DNA of 64,000 nt from Diplolepis rosae (lineage: Eukaryota; Arthropoda; Insecta; Hymenoptera; Diplolepididae), in NCBI GenBank assembly GCA_030998225.1, contig JAPYXD010000391.1, forward strand, positions 1,302,001 to 1,366,000. Reading direction: 5' to 3'. Of this stretch, positions 1 through 12,085 are shown piece after piece. The notes under the pieces were generated by a model. It saw nothing but the letters and a program-made list of their open reading frames with translations. It had not been told where the DNA came from and did not search any database. Both the position numbers and the translations under genes were made by a program. The first letter of the stretch is position 1, and every line of letters begins with the position of its first letter.

Positions 1-2
1 GT

Positions 3-1595
3 CATACCTGTGCTTGTACGATCCACGAAAACATGGACCTTAAGCTTGCTGCTTTAAAAAATGCAAATATTTTTACAACAGTAAGTAATCATCAAACTAT
101 GCTCGAAATACTTTGTTGCGATCGATATGCTGAAAGATGTCTACAGAGGACATGTGAGAATTGTTGCTCAAAAACTTTAACTTACGCAGAGTTCGATAAT
201 TCTAAGCCGATCTTAATGAAACAGTGGGTGAGAAAGAAGGAGTCTATAATTGATTTCAAGACAAAAAAAGAACGATTTGTGACGAAGCATAAAAAAGAAA
301 CACAAGAAATTTTACCTAGAAATCTCATTTTAAAACTTGTAAACGACTTAGATAATTTTTTCCGGCATGTTTTTTACATAGTTCATCAGCACAATGTAAT
401 TAAGCAACTGAAGGAGTCTTTGTCTCAAAATGATGCCATAGTACACATGGATTTCTCAGAGAATTTTTGTACTAAGTACAACCAAGAAATTCAAGCCTTT
501 CATTTCGGCGGTTCGCGTACCCAAATTTCACTACATACTGTGGTTGTATACCTAAAAAATTCTATTGTATCACACTGCACTATGTCATCAAATTTATCTC
601 ATAACGTCGGAGCGATTTGGGCCCATCTAGAACCAGTACTGGCATCATTGCCATCAAATATTTATCATATTCACTTTCTCAGTGATGGTCCGGTAACTCA
701 ATACAGAAACAAGTCTATGTTTTATGTACTGGGATGTAAAATGCAACAAATGTATCCCAATATTATAAAATATACTTGGAACTATCATGAAGCTGGCCAC
801 GGAAAGGGGGCACCTGATGGTGTAGGGGCCACTTGTAAGCGAACAGCAGATCAAGTGATTGCTACAGGAGGTGACGTTACCGATTTGAAAGAGTTTGTTG
901 CTGTCATTCGTGAGAGATGTCCAAGCATAAAAGTAGATGTGATTGAAGAACGTAAAATCGAGCAAATGAACATGTTAATTAACGAAAAATCGTCTAAAAT
1001 GGTCGCTTTTAAAGGAACGCTATTGCTGCATGAAGTAACCGGCTCTGCCTACATTCCAAATCAACTTATAATGAAATCGCTAAGTTGTTTTTGCGACCCT
1101 GATGGATGTGATCATTACAAGCTAGGATCTGTTAAGTATAAGACAGAACTGCCGATTGAACATCTTAATACTTCAGCCGTATTCACGGACTCCGAAGACA
1201 ATTCTATGCCACTATCGACCAACGTGAGCGATAACAATATCAACTCTAGCTTGAATTGTGATCTATTGACACCAGGAGTTAGTGAATATGAAAAAGCACA
1301 ACAGAAAAATCGCTACAGCAGTGGTGATTATGTCTTGGTCAAATATATAGCACGAAAAACAGAATATCATTATGCGGGGATCTGCTCTTCTGTTCATGAC
1401 GAAGACGATGAATTGAGAGTAACTTTTCTCAAAATTTGTAACAAGAATGGCACTCTTTTTAGATTAGATGAAAATGACGTGTCAGATGTGCCAGTAGATC
1501 AGGTAATAAAAAAACTACCTGTACCAAACCTGGTTACAAAAGGGAATAGAGTATTTTATCAGTTTAAAAAAAAGATTGATGTTTTTGAAAAGTAA
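3..1595 (+). CDS. DDE transposase-like protein, 5' partial
   Basis: The frame is open from position 3, upstream of the first ATG at 33, so the N-terminus lies outside the window. Counting from that ATG, the protein shows the pattern of an RNase H-fold transposase: D140 in HMDFSEN, D218 in FLSDGP followed by TQYRNK, and E253 in HEAGHGKGAPDG. The spacing suits a DDE triad. A Cys/His-rich stretch precedes it (CAC-TIHEN before the ATG, then CCDRYAERCLQRTCENCC at about residues 28-45) and another follows (CFCDPDGCDH, about 353-362); both could bind zinc. Residues about 427-505 (GDYVLVKY to VIKKLPVP) resemble a small beta-rich reader-like domain. I recall similar uncharacterised proteins in insects, cnidarians and molluscs, but the superfamily name is uncertain; KDZ-like is one possibility. 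No frameshift is visible, so this copy is either young or domesticated. TIRs cannot be tested because the left end is missing. Confidence 0.8.
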   Translation, partial: HTCACTIHENMDLKLAALKNANIFTTVSNHQTMLEILCCDRYAERCLQRTCENCCSKTLTYAEFDNSKPILMKQWVRKKESIIDFKTKKERFVTKHKKETQEILPRNLILKLVNDLDNFFRHVFYIVHQHNVIKQLKESLSQNDAIVHMDFSENFCTKYNQEIQAFHFGGSRTQISLHTVVVYLKNSIVSHCTMSSNLSHNVGAIWAHLEPVLASLPSNIYHIHFLSDGPVTQYRNKSMFYVLGCKMQQMYPNIIKYTWNYHEAGHGKGAPDGVGATCKRTADQVIATGGDVTDLKEFVAVIRERCPSIKVDVIEERKIEQMNMLINEKSSKMVAFKGTLLLHEVTGSAYIPNQLIMKSLSCFCDPDGCDHYKLGSVKYKTELPIEHLNTSAVFTDSEDNSMPLSTNVSDNNINSSLNCDLLTPGVSEYEKAQQKNRYSSGDYVLVKYIARKTEYHYAGICSSVHDEDDELRVTFLKICNKNGTLFRLDENDVSDVPVDQVIKKLPVPNLVTKGNRVFYQFKKKIDVFEK

Positions 1596-2770
1596 TTTTA
1601 GTTATGTTAAACTATTTGGAATTCTTTTATATTTTTTGCAGCAAAAGAGCTGATTATTGTTTATTTTTATGGTCATTATATTTCGTAATTGTTACGTAGT
1701 AAACAAGAAAAATTACCTTAAAGTTTTTGTTTTAATTTTAAGCTTGTTGATTTCTTAAAAATTTTCTACTAGCAAACTAATATTAATTGTCTACTAATAT
1801 GTAATAACAAGAATTAAGAGTGTGATATTAAATTAAGTATTAAAAATGTCAAAGGACTGTTTTGAAGACTAAGACATATTTAAAGTATTACCTTGTTACA
1901 GATAATTTTAATAGTATCTTATGTGATTTAATTCTTAAAATATGTGATATTATTAGATTTTAAGAAATTTAGGATAGAACAAGCTTTAAATAACAATAAA
2001 TCTTATAAAATGTTTATGAAATTGTGTATTCAATCAGTCCTATGTTATCCTCGTCAGTCCCCTGGCAGTCAAATTTAAAAAAATAGAAATATCTCAAAAA
2101 CTACTAAAAAAAGTGACTGGGCCGATCTAGGTTAGTATATTTATTATATTACCTATCTAAAATACGGAAAGACGTAGCCATTTAATATAAAAACTATAAT
2201 AAACAAAATACCTCTCAAAGTTACCCAACTTTTGTAGAATCACCCATATTTCAATATTTAGATATAAAATCTTGCAATTCCTTAGTTTTAGCAGATTTGA
2301 GGAAATAAAATAAGGGATGTGAAATTTATAGTGAACGTTACTCACTTCCCGTTAGTTAAATTTCCTTTGTCGGTAAAAGTACGTAGTTTTTTGGTGTGCG
2401 TTCATAAAAAGTGTGTATAAAATTCTAAATGCCTTTTCAAAGAATACATTATGTTTATTACAACCACGTTTCTAGAAACGTACTGACAAAACGGCTTAGA
2501 TGGCAGTTTTCCAACCACTAAAGCTTTGTCCGGTAAGATAAGAGGGTGACAGAACTGGATAAAACTCCATTCTAGCATCTATATAGCTTCACTTAGGTTT
2601 CTGTGTCGACTTTTATATGCCTTTCTTAAATCCTGCTTTTTTTTTTATTTAGATGTTTTTTTTATTGTCTGCACTTATTTGAAGGGTCGGGTGGAAAAAC
2701 AATGTAATTCGAATTAGGGCCTTATAAGGATTATGATTTGAAATGAAAATACAAGTCACTTTTTATATGC
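1596..2770. other. 3' flank of the transposase-like gene
   Basis: This stretch is AT-rich and has no convincing coding sequence. An AATAAA at 1995-2000, about 400 bases after the stop, is a plausible polyadenylation signal for the upstream gene. No right TIR can be assigned because the left end of the element is not in the window. Confidence 0.5.
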
Positions 2771-2872
2771 ACACTCAGAAAAAAGGTTTGGTTAAATTTA
2801 CTGAAGCTAATTGGTTAAAAAATTTCCGGTTAAAATGACTAAAATTTTGGTTAATTTTACCAGAAAAATTGT
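2771..2872 (+). mobile_element. Fragment of a CTCAGAAAAAA-ended MITE
   Basis: The stretch starts with ACACTCAGAAAAAAGG and contains repeated GGTTAAA and GACTAAA words. It is clearly related to 31769-31875, which carries the same order of words. Only one end is recognisable, so this is a partial copy. Confidence 0.5.
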
Positions 2873-4182
2873 TTACTCATTATAGCAGGCTGCACAGTCT
2901 TCCCCTTTTTTCTTCTATCCTCGAAAATCTTCCCCTTTTTCCATTAAAAATACAATATTTAAATTACGCGGAGAAAGTCTATTCGCATACTAAATACCAT
3001 AAACTCATTTTAAGTAATACAGATAAATATATTCGTCTGCGGCAAGGACCAATAAATGTTAAATGTATTTTTGCTAGATGTATAAATCAGTTTTCAAAAG
3101 ATATTTCTGTTTCCTAACATTGTGGGCCAAAAAAACTATAACGTACTTCGCTTACATTCTCAAATACATATAAGTTCCTTTAAAACTTCAAGATGTTTAT
3201 ATTTCTTCAAGTTGTGAACCGAAAAATGTTTTTATAAATCTATATTTTACATAGACTTTTAAAATTCGTTGACTGAATCAAGAGAAACGTGTTTAAAATA
3301 TCACGTAAAAATGTCACTGAAGCTGTAAATAAATTGACCAAAATCGATGTTGTAGGAATAAAGAAGACACAAAATTATTTTGGTGTATTCGGTGAAATTT
3401 TCACCTTTAAATGTACAAAATTGGTATGATAAAAATGTTTTTGATGTTTTGAAAATAGCGACTCAACTAATAAGTCTGATAGTGAGGAAAAAGAACATTA
3501 AAAATTGTATTAGTTTCGTCAACATTGTAATAGTTGTATTCGTATTTATATGTTTTATTCTATTAAGTATAGAAAAATTATATTTTTTTTGTATAAATAT
3601 TGTTTGACAATTTTATAAAATTTTATCGTACAAATCCTAGGTTATAAAGTTTTTTTTGTTTTTCTTAAATCTATATTTTTAGAATCACGTCGTTTTTCCA
3701 TCCGATCCCTCATTATTTAACAAGTTTCAATAATTGTTTTACTTCAATCGTAATTTTCTTTATTTTTTATTCAGTAATTTTATTTTGGTAACGATGGAGA
3801 AGATTTTTTGACTGATACTTGCGCAAATACTAATTATAGCTTTCCAGTAAACGTAAATTTGCACGGACATTTAATTAGTTGATAAAAGCTTCCATGTGTT
3901 TATTCATATGACCTAATTATAACGCATTGTATTCATGGCAAATTGATTATTCATAATCATAATGTGAACATTAAAAATTAAGGACATGGCGTTCAGCAAT
4001 GTGGAAATTGTGGTGAATTCGTGTAAATCAACATTTTGAAAAAACACCTACTAAATTAGGAGGTTATTTTAGTGTGACCGGTTTAAAAAACGATTATTTT
4101 TAATTGAATTTTTCTAAAGCAGATATTATTTTTCAAAATTGCAGGGGAAAATAGAAAAAATTGAAGTTTAATTTTCACAGAT
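2873..4182. other. AT-rich stretch without recognised content
   Basis: I see only short chance ORFs, no repeat shared with the rest of the window and no RNA gene. Confidence 0.4.
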
Positions 4183-4796
4183 GAGGGGCTGAGAGTAAAA
4201 GCGGAGTAAATTTTTATTATATTTATAGTACCTTTATAGTTAAATAAAAGGCGCTTATATAAATATATTCATAAATAAAGATGAACCTAAGAATAGTTTA
4301 AATGTTAATGTATTAAAATTACATAGTGTTGAAATTATAGAATACAGTCGAGCCTCGCTTATCGGGACATTAGAGACACGTCTATTGAGACGCTCGATCG
4401 TTCCCCTTACCCCCACTATTGAAAAGCCACGCGACGCGTCGACCAATTGCGATGACTGCGGTTGACTCGACGGATCAATCAAACCCTTCCCCTCAAACGA
4501 GTCCCATTAAGTGGGAGCCCCTACCGCGTCCCGATAAATGAGACCCATTCGATTCGGGGTTGTCCCGATAAACGAGTAGCGACTGTATATATAAACTCCT
4601 TTATTATGAATAGTATATTTAAATATGACGATATAACAGAATTATATTGTAATACGCTATTCTATTATATTGTTATATTGTAATATACAATATAATCTTC
4701 GTGTTTTTTGCTTCTTTTTGCTCGTTTTTGCCCCCAACTTTCTTAACTAATTTTTGCTCTCACATTTTTTTATTCCATTTTTACTCACAGCCCCTC
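4183..4796. mobile_element. Outer inverted-repeat element hosting a pogo-like MITE
   Basis: The inward-reading arms GAGGGGCTGAGAGTAAAA (4183-4200) and GAGGGGCTGTGAGTAAAA (reverse strand, 4779-4796) are an inverted pair. The 241-bp MITE at 4345-4585 lies between them, so it appears to have inserted into an older element. No target duplication is obvious at the outer ends. Confidence 0.5.
4345..4585. mobile_element. pogo/Tigger-like MITE with TA duplication
   Basis: The termini are CAGTCGAGCCTCGCTTATCG on the left and, on the reverse strand from the right, CAGTCGCTACTCGTTTATCG; both continue into GGACA. TA dinucleotides flank it at 4343-4344 and 4586-4587. CAGT-starting TIRs with a TA duplication are typical of the pogo branch of Tc1/mariner. 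Internal GTCCCGATAAATGAG and GTCCCATTAAGTG words repeat the TIR. It is 241 bp and non-coding. Confidence 0.75.
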
Positions 4797-5720
4797 AAAT
4801 ATAAATACAATAAATATATGTATAACTAAAACTGACGTATCGAAATTCTTAAAATATATTCTTTTCAATTTCTAGGGATATTTTGTAAATTAAAAAAGTT
4901 TTTTTATTGGAAAAAATTAATATATATTTGAGTCACGTAGTCTGATATATCCATGAGCTTTAATAAAGAAAATTTTATTTGAAGACATGACAGTATCATT
5001 GTTACGATTAAGGATTAGCACATTGACGTAATCTCGAACTAAATAAGAGTTTATTGATGCGGGGAAGGGGAAATAGAAACTAGTTGCAATCCATTTTGAA
5101 ACTGCAACAATATATTTTATGAAAGAAATTAGTTTGGGGCAAAACTATTTTTTAATTAATAGTTACTTAACATTTTTTCTTAATCGCTTTCAAAATAATT
5201 TTTATTTTCATCCAATATTTATAAATTAAAGCTCATTCTGTTCATTAAGAGATTCTTGATAATTCCACTCGTTAAATTTTATTTAAAATAATTTGTTCAG
5301 AAACTGCATAATTTAGAAAAATTGTTTAGTCAAAAAAATATAAAAATCTGTTTTTAATACAATTTAACGATTAATTATTGTAGATAGAATAGAAATCTAG
5401 ATTAGTTACAAGAATATTGTAAATAAACCTGAAATGTTAGATAAATAAAGAATTAAATGAGGTGAGGTTATGTTTTTTATTTTATCAATCATGAGTTCTT
5501 ATTGACTCAGAACTGAAAATCAGATGCATAATACAATTTTATTTTTTGACAGTTTTCTCTTTTTACCATAAAAAGTAAAATTACATGACAATTTTATATT
5601 TTTAATCGTTAATTATTTATTTCCATACACTTATTTAGCATTGTAACGTTTCAGAAATTTATTTTTTGAATCTTTTGATGGAAAGTTTAAAAGCTAATTT
5701 TAAATCTTTAGCATTTACAG
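4797..5720. other. AT-rich stretch without recognised content
   Basis: No gene, RNA or shared repeat was recognised here. Confidence 0.4.
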
Positions 5721-5722
5721 TA

Positions 5723-6099
5723 CACTGGAGTCTCAATTTAAGTAATTCCTAGAATTTTTCTCAGCGGCAGTCCTTGGTGAGTTTGGGATGGGGGGGGGGG
5801 GGGGGGGGGGGTAGTTAAGCAAGACCCTAGCAAAAGAGTGGGCAGCGTCCTGGAAAAATATAAAAGAGAATTTAAGTTTTTTTTTTTTCTTTAAATATTT
5901 GAATATGTATTTATCCATACAAAATGAGTTACTTAAAGTTTTATGTATTTTCTTTCGCTCTAGATAAAAATTGTACAACATGTTTTTCATCTCAAAATTT
6001 TCATCCTTTATGGTAAAAAATATATATATTCATACATAATTCAGTTAAGTGATCAAATAAGACAGTGGCCGAAGCCTGTCTTAAATTAAGACTCTAGTG
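5723..6099. mobile_element. mariner-like MITE with TA duplication
   Basis: The left end CACTGGAGTCTCAATTTAAG and the right end, read on the reverse strand as CACTAGAGTCTTAATTTAAG, are near-perfect inverted repeats. TA lies on both sides (5721-5722 and 6100-6101). The 377-bp element has no transposase and contains a long G run at 5790-5811. Confidence 0.75.
5790..5811 (+). repeat. Uninterrupted run of 22 G
   Basis: Twenty-two consecutive G lie inside the mariner-like MITE in an otherwise AT-rich region. The run could form G-quadruplex structure, and its exact length may be unreliable in an assembly. Confidence 0.9.
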
Positions 6100-6109
6100 T
6101 ATGTGGATT

Positions 6110-6440
6110 TCAAAATTTTCGTCAAATTCCGAGCAAATTAGAGCTATTCCGCTACATTCCAGAAACTGTTTCCGAACCATTCCGAAAAACTTCTAAACAT
6201 CAATTTAACTTGATCCGATTCAATACGAATGAATCCGCACCAATCATAATCAATCGGAATGAATCTGAGGTCGCAATGATTTAGATTGATTCGGATTGAA
6301 AACTTGGTTCGAATCCATTTGGATTTATGCCTCGGACTGAATCGGATTAAGTCGTATTGATTTTTGAGCGTTTTTCATCAAACGAGATGCACAACGTTTT
6401 TCGGATTGGTTTGGATTGAATTTCAATCCGATACTTTCGA
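6110..6440. repeat. ATTCGGATT-word repeat element
   Basis: The stretch is built from degenerate copies of AATCCGATTC and GGATTGAATCGG, with recurring phrases such as AAAACTTGGTTCG, CGTTTTTC and TTTCATCAAACGAGATG. The same phrases in the same order recur at 10190-11200 and 39145-39870. It is probably a foldback or MITE-type element; exact ends were not found. Confidence 0.65.
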
Positions 6441-7554
6441 CAGTTATAGTCTCGTCTTTAAATCAAGTTCCTATCAATTTACTCGGTATATGATTATAGT
6501 ATTTTAAAGTAAGATTGTTCTTTTTGATTGATTTATTTATTTATATGGTGAGGTTTGCCTCCCGCTGATGTAGAAACATGTTTAGAATGCAAAGACAAAC
6601 TCTAGCGGAGGTAGTAACGTCACCAGGTCACCGAAGACTTGACTCGGGTCAAGACGGACGAATACCCTGGACAGCTTTATACCCAGTCTCAACCACCTTT
6701 TTATCGTTCATTCTTGACGGGTCATCGTTTTCTTGTTGGCTGCTTCTTATTTTACTTCCTCTTCTTTATCTCTACACAAGATTCTTTATCGTAGCAATAG
6801 TGAAGGTTCGATTCTACCTTCTAAGGTCCACTCTCTTCCCTACAGAATCTTGATTCAATGCTTCAAGTTTATTAAAACTGATAATCTTGCTTATGAAACT
6901 GTTAGGAGAATCGACCGATTGACATAACCTTGAACTAAATAATGGTTTATACAAGCAGGAAAAATGAAATAATAATGAACCATTTTACCTGTTGAGATCC
7001 GATTCTGGAAAGGTGCTAATAAGTTTTTCTGGATAGTGGCCAGTGCAAGTGCTTAAAAATAAATATAACGCTGTGTTTAAAAAGCGAGTCCGCAAAATTA
7101 ACAAAAAAAAATTTAATTTTATTATTAAAAATAAATTTTTGAAAAAAACTTACGTATTGTTTGATAAAGAATCCGAATCTGCAATAAAAAATAGAGATTC
7201 TTATTAAAAATTAACAGACGTGCTTTATTCTCTTTTGCTGCATTTCCCAAATATCCAGAAAGATACTTTGTAAATTAAAAAAAGTATGTTACATGAACGA
7301 ATAAATGTATAATTGAGTCACGTGGTCCGATTGATCCATGGCCTTAACTTACGTTTCTTACGTGATTTTGACGATATTCCTTTATGAATACGCAATAATA
7401 TTAATATGCAATAATTTGAAAATCAGTTGTGACTTGATTTTCGTCACATCGTAAATATATGACATTGACCTATGACTATGACTTGAAATATTCAGAAATA
7501 TTTACAAAGTGAAACCACCTCTTGTTTATTGCGTTAAGTACTGACGAGGAAAAT
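6441..7554. other. AT-rich stretch without recognised content
   Basis: Short ORFs at 6578-6853 and 6733-6927 overlap in different frames and show no family features. No repeat shared with the rest of the window was recognised. Confidence 0.35.
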
Positions 7555-9035
7555 ATGCAGAATGTACTAATATTTATGATAGCCATTAATGCGGTAGTAC
7601 TGGTTAGCCGCTATTGACTTGCCATTACTGGCGCAGTAATGGCTAACATAAACATTTAGTACTGCGCTAGTAATTTAGAAGCAGCTATCCAGAACTGTCG
7701 CAGTACTGTCGCCTAATACTGGCACAGTAATTTATTCCCAGTACTGGCAAAGTACTAAATATTTATGATAACCACTTCTGCGCCAGTAATGACTAACTTA
7801 AATATTTAGTACTGCGACAGAAATGGTAAATCAGTAGCGACTAACAAGTACTGGCTCAGTGCAGTAGACTAATACTGGCACAGTACTGTATTCCCAGTAC
7901 TGGCGAAGTACTAAATATCTATGATAGCCACTACTGCGTTAGTACTGATTAGCCTCTACTGACTTGCCATTACTAGCGCAGTACTAAATGTTTATGTTAG
8001 CCATTACTGTACCAGTAATGGCAAATCAGTAGCGGCTAACCAGAACTGTCGCAGTACTAAATATTTATGTTAGCCATTACTGCACCAGTAATGGCAAGTC
8101 AGTAACGACTAACCAGTACTGACGCAGTAATGGCTAAGTTAAATATTTAGTACTTCGCCAGTACTGGGAATACAGTACTGTGCTAGTATTAGGCTACTGT
8201 ACTATGCCAGTACTTGTTAGTTGTTACTGATTTACCATTTCTATCGCAGTACTAAATATTTAAGTTAGCCATTACTGTCGCATTAATGGCTATCGTAAAT
8301 AATTAGTACTTCGCCGATACTGGGAATAAATTACTGTGCCAGTATTAGGCAACAGTACTGCGACAGTTCTGGTTAGCTGCTACTAAATTGCTATTACTGG
8401 TGCAGTAATGGCTAACAAAAATATTTAGTACTTCGCCAGTAATGGAAAGTCAGTAGCGGCTAACCAGTACTGGCGCAGTGTTGACTATCGTAAATATTTA
8501 GTACTTTGCCAGTACTGGGAATACAGTACTGTGCCATTACTTGCTAGCCGCTACTGTTTTTCAATACTAACACAGAACTTAATATTCGTGTTGGCCATTA
8601 CTGGCGCAGAAGTGGCTATCATAAATATTAAGTACTTCGACAGTACTGGGAATACAGAACTGTATCAGTATTAGGCTACTGTACTGAGCCAGTACTTGTT
8701 AGTCGCTACTGATTTACCATTTCTGTCGTAGTACTAAATATTTAAGTTAGCCATTACTGGTGCAGTAATGGCTAACAAAAATATTTAGTACTTCGCCAGT
8801 AATGGAAAGTCAGTAGCGGCTAACCAGTACTGGCGCAGTGTTGACTATCGTAAATATTTAGTACTTTGCCAGTACTGGGAATACAGTACTGTACCAGTAT
8901 TAGACGACAGTACTGTGTCAGTACTTGTTAATCGCTACTGGCTTGTCATTACTGGCTCAGTACTAAATATTTATGATAGCTATTACTTCGCCAGTAATGG
9001 CAAGTCAGTAGCGGTCAACCAGTATTGGCGCAGTA
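7555..9035. repeat. 1.5-kb array of palindromic AGTACT / GCCAGTAATGGC words
   Basis: The region consists of short phrases repeated in both orientations: CAGTACTGGCGCAGTACT, TAAATATTTAGTACT, GTTAGCCATTACTG and CAAGTCAGTAGCGGCTAACC. A block of about 134 bp at 8399-8533 recurs at 8759-8893, exactly 360 bp later, with identical sequence until about 8533/8893. This indicates recent amplification inside an older degenerate array. Related GTAC words occur at 12086-12555, 58011-58320 and 59300-59449. No terminal repeats or coding potential were found. Confidence 0.85.
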
Positions 9036-10189
9036 CTGAATTTTTCGTGAACGTCGTTTCAATACGGACTAGTCCGACTTGGCGACCTCAATCAAAGTAT
9101 AGATTATTCTCTCCGCATCACAAACTCAAAATGATTTCTAGGCTTCTTCATCGTCATTGACATTATGTATTTTTCTGGATAAATTTCATCTGACTGGCCA
9201 ATACAAGGTCACTTTCGATTACTTGGAAAGTTTGATCGTGCATTCGACGTTCATATCTATTGCACAAGGATTGTATTTTACCAAAAGGATTGAGTGTGCT
9301 TGTTTGATTCAAACAAAAAGATATAAGAGATCTTCCCCGCATCCAATATTGCGAAACCTTCGTCCATTCTACTGCGATCGATTGCATCTAGGATTCCTTT
9401 TTTTTTGCTATAAACTTGGTAAAAAAAGTTTTCACGAAACCTAGTGCCCAGAGGCAAAACCTTTCTTGAGGTTTCGAAAGAGAAGTTCTGCTTCGAATGC
9501 TGAACAGGGTGTGAAGAAAGGATAAATAAAGGATTTAACTGAGAGTACTGGATTTATTCTAGTACAAGGAATTTGAAAGAAGTATAACAAAATAACGGAA
9601 GGGAAATTTTATAAATTGTAACACATTTAGAGTGTTGCTTAGTTTAAGAACGGCATATTTTTTAATTTAACTTATTTTCAAATGCTTATGTTTTAACTTT
9701 GAAAATTGTTCATAAACATTCTGCATAATTATTCCTAATTTTTTCTTCAAAAGTAGGGAAATTTCCACGGGTGAAATTGCTCTTCGTTTGAAACAAATTT
9801 TTTAAGTAAAACGCAGAAACTGAAACATAATTACGACGCAAAACGCGACCATCATTTTCTCTAATAATTCTTTTTCCTCCCAGCCATGAAAATTTTTCTT
9901 GAAAAAAATAGTAGAGTTGGTGCGCGATGAGATTAATTTAGTGGGAGCTTTTAATGAGTTCATCACCAAGTTTTAGTTAACAGATTTTTTCTCATTCTAG
10001 TTTTTATTAGGGAATTATTTTTCTCAACAATTTTTGTCTATATGTGCAAATGCAAGATTCTAAGTATAAAAGATTAGAGATTTGGATCCTTCTTTAAAGT
10101 TTTATTTCGAAGAGATTACAACATGTGAACCACCCTGATGGAAATTGATTCACAGCCACGATATAGAGTTTCTGGATAGGCACTTCCTA
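9036..10189. other. Mixed-composition stretch without recognised gene
   Basis: Overlapping opposite-strand ORFs at 9157-9444 and 9163-9387 show no family features. Nothing else is supported. Confidence 0.35.
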
Positions 10190-11200
10190 GTTTTTCTAGA
10201 CACTCTGGTAAAAAGGTTAAGAACGGAGTTCAATCCGAATGAATCCGGAAAAATCTGGTTTCGAACTCTTCGGAATCATTCCGGACCAATCCGAACATTT
10301 TTTGTATCTTGTTTGATAAAAATTGGTCAAAAATCAATCCTACTTAATCCGATTCATTCCGCTTTAATTCAAGATATCTTAATTCTTATGGATTCGAACC
10401 AAGTTTTTTTATCTTTGTCAATTAATTTGGATTGATTGGATCCATCCAAGTTAGGATTCATTCGGATTAAAAACTTGGTTCGGATTAGTTCGGATTGATG
10501 TCTCGGATTGAAGCGGAATGAATGGGATTGAATCAGTTTGATTTTTTAATGATTTTCATTAAATGAGATACAAAACGTTTTTGAGATTTTTTCGGAATGG
10601 TTCAGAAACAAATTTCGGAATCGCTTGAAATAGCTTCGATTCGCCCGGATTGAATTCCAATCCGAAATTATCGCCTTCGAAGCATCGAGCGAGTTACTCA
10701 ACACTTATGACAAAGTTTCTGGACAGGCTCTTCCCAGGTTTTCTAGACATGTTGGCGAAAATTTCTGAAAGGAATTAAATCCTGAAGATTTGTTTCTTTA
10801 TTTATTTTTGAACCATTTGGAATTATCCCAGACCAATTCGGAAAACGTTTTTAATCTTGTTTAATGCAAATTGGTAAAAAACTAATCTGACTTGATCGGA
10901 TTCATTCCACTTCAATTCAAGACATCAATCCAAATGAATCTAAATCATGTTTTTTATCCGAGTCAATGCGAATCAATCGGAAAGAATCCGAGTTCCGAAT
11001 GATTAGGATTGAGAATTCGCTTTACATTAATTCGAGCTTGGATTGATTCGGATTAAAAACTTGGTTCGGATGAATTCGGATTGAAGCCTTGGATTGAAGC
11101 GGAATAAATAAGATTAATCAATTTTTGGGATTGATTTGGGATGATTTCAAATAGATCGAAAACAGATTTTGGCAGATTCTTTTGGATTAAATTCCTTTCC
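10190..11200. repeat. Two ATTCGGATT-word elements in inverted layout
   Basis: The first block (about 10190-10690) reads into the middle with AATCCG words and out with CGGATT words, giving a long imperfect inverted repeat centred near 10440. A second block (about 10720-11200) repeats the same phrase order. Shared phrases are TGGTTCGGAT, CTCGGATTGAAGCGGAAT and GAGATACAAAACG. The ORF at 10145-10435 is a by-product of these words. Confidence 0.65.
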
Positions 11201-11589
11201 GAAACTTTCACGAGCGCCATATTGTACAATGACGTGCCAGTGGCTCCACCAGAGTTAGTATCTCGATTTTGGATAGTTCTTCTCTTCAGTGACTAACCAG
11301 TTTTTACATTGAAATTTCAATTTGGAATTTGACCAGTTTTTTGTCCAGTAACTTGGTAAACATTTTGGCAAGTTATCTAAAGTTTATCTGGTCAGAGAAA
11401 TTGGCTCGTAACAATTAAGCGCCTTACCAAATTCACTAGATGTGAGAAACTTGTCTCCAGCTTGCCAGTTACTAGGTTAGACTCGGCTTCCTCTACTATA
11501 GACAAATTTCTACTGGAGCAAGACCGAAGCGAAAAGAGTTTCGAATACAAATGCCAAGTTCTTATAAAATATATTCGAAAACTGGAAAA
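11201..11589. other. Stretch without recognised content
   Basis: This part is slightly richer in GC than its surroundings, with no conserved repeat or coding sequence recognised. Confidence 0.3.
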
Positions 11590-12085
11590 CATTATTGGAA
11601 TTTTAAAATTTTAATCGTATTTTTTAAAATTAAAATAAAAAATATACGTTTTATCAGAAACTATGTCAGACAAAATTTGTAGATCTTATTGAAACGAACA
11701 ATTTTACAAACTAAGGTTTTTTTCGTATTTCACATATTATTGTAAAAATTGAATTTTGGATTTTTAATAGTATTTTTCTAAATTTTAAAGAAGAATATAC
11801 ATCTTATGAAAAAATATTGTGACTCAAATTTACAGATCTTTAAGTAGTAAACAATTTTGTAACATAACGTTTTTTCGTATTCCATATAATTTAACTGAAA
11901 ATGGAATTTCAGAAAGCAGTATTGCAATTACTGATTATTTCAATAAAAAGAATGTTAAAAACACAAAAAATACTCCTATTTTGACCATTTTTTTCGGATA
12001 TGACTAGTTAATAAACTTCTCCTTACTTTTTTGGCTCTGATAAAGTATGCCAAGCCTAATTCAATCCGATAATTTTATCGACATT
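11590..12085 (+). mobile_element. Partial element E, repeat body and tail
   Basis: Two or three diverged units of about 155 bp are followed by a tail (ACTTCTCCTTACTTTTTTGG, TCTGATAAAGTATGCCAA, CAATCCGATAATTTTATCGA) that matches the tail of the E copies at 43297-44722 and 61700-63093. The GTAC-word element begins right after it at 12086, so this copy was probably interrupted there. Confidence 0.6.

Noticed and set aside
6803..6815. tRNA B-box-like GGTTCGATTCT
   Set aside because: No A box lies at tRNA distance and the surroundings do not fold as a T arm of a tRNA or SINE.
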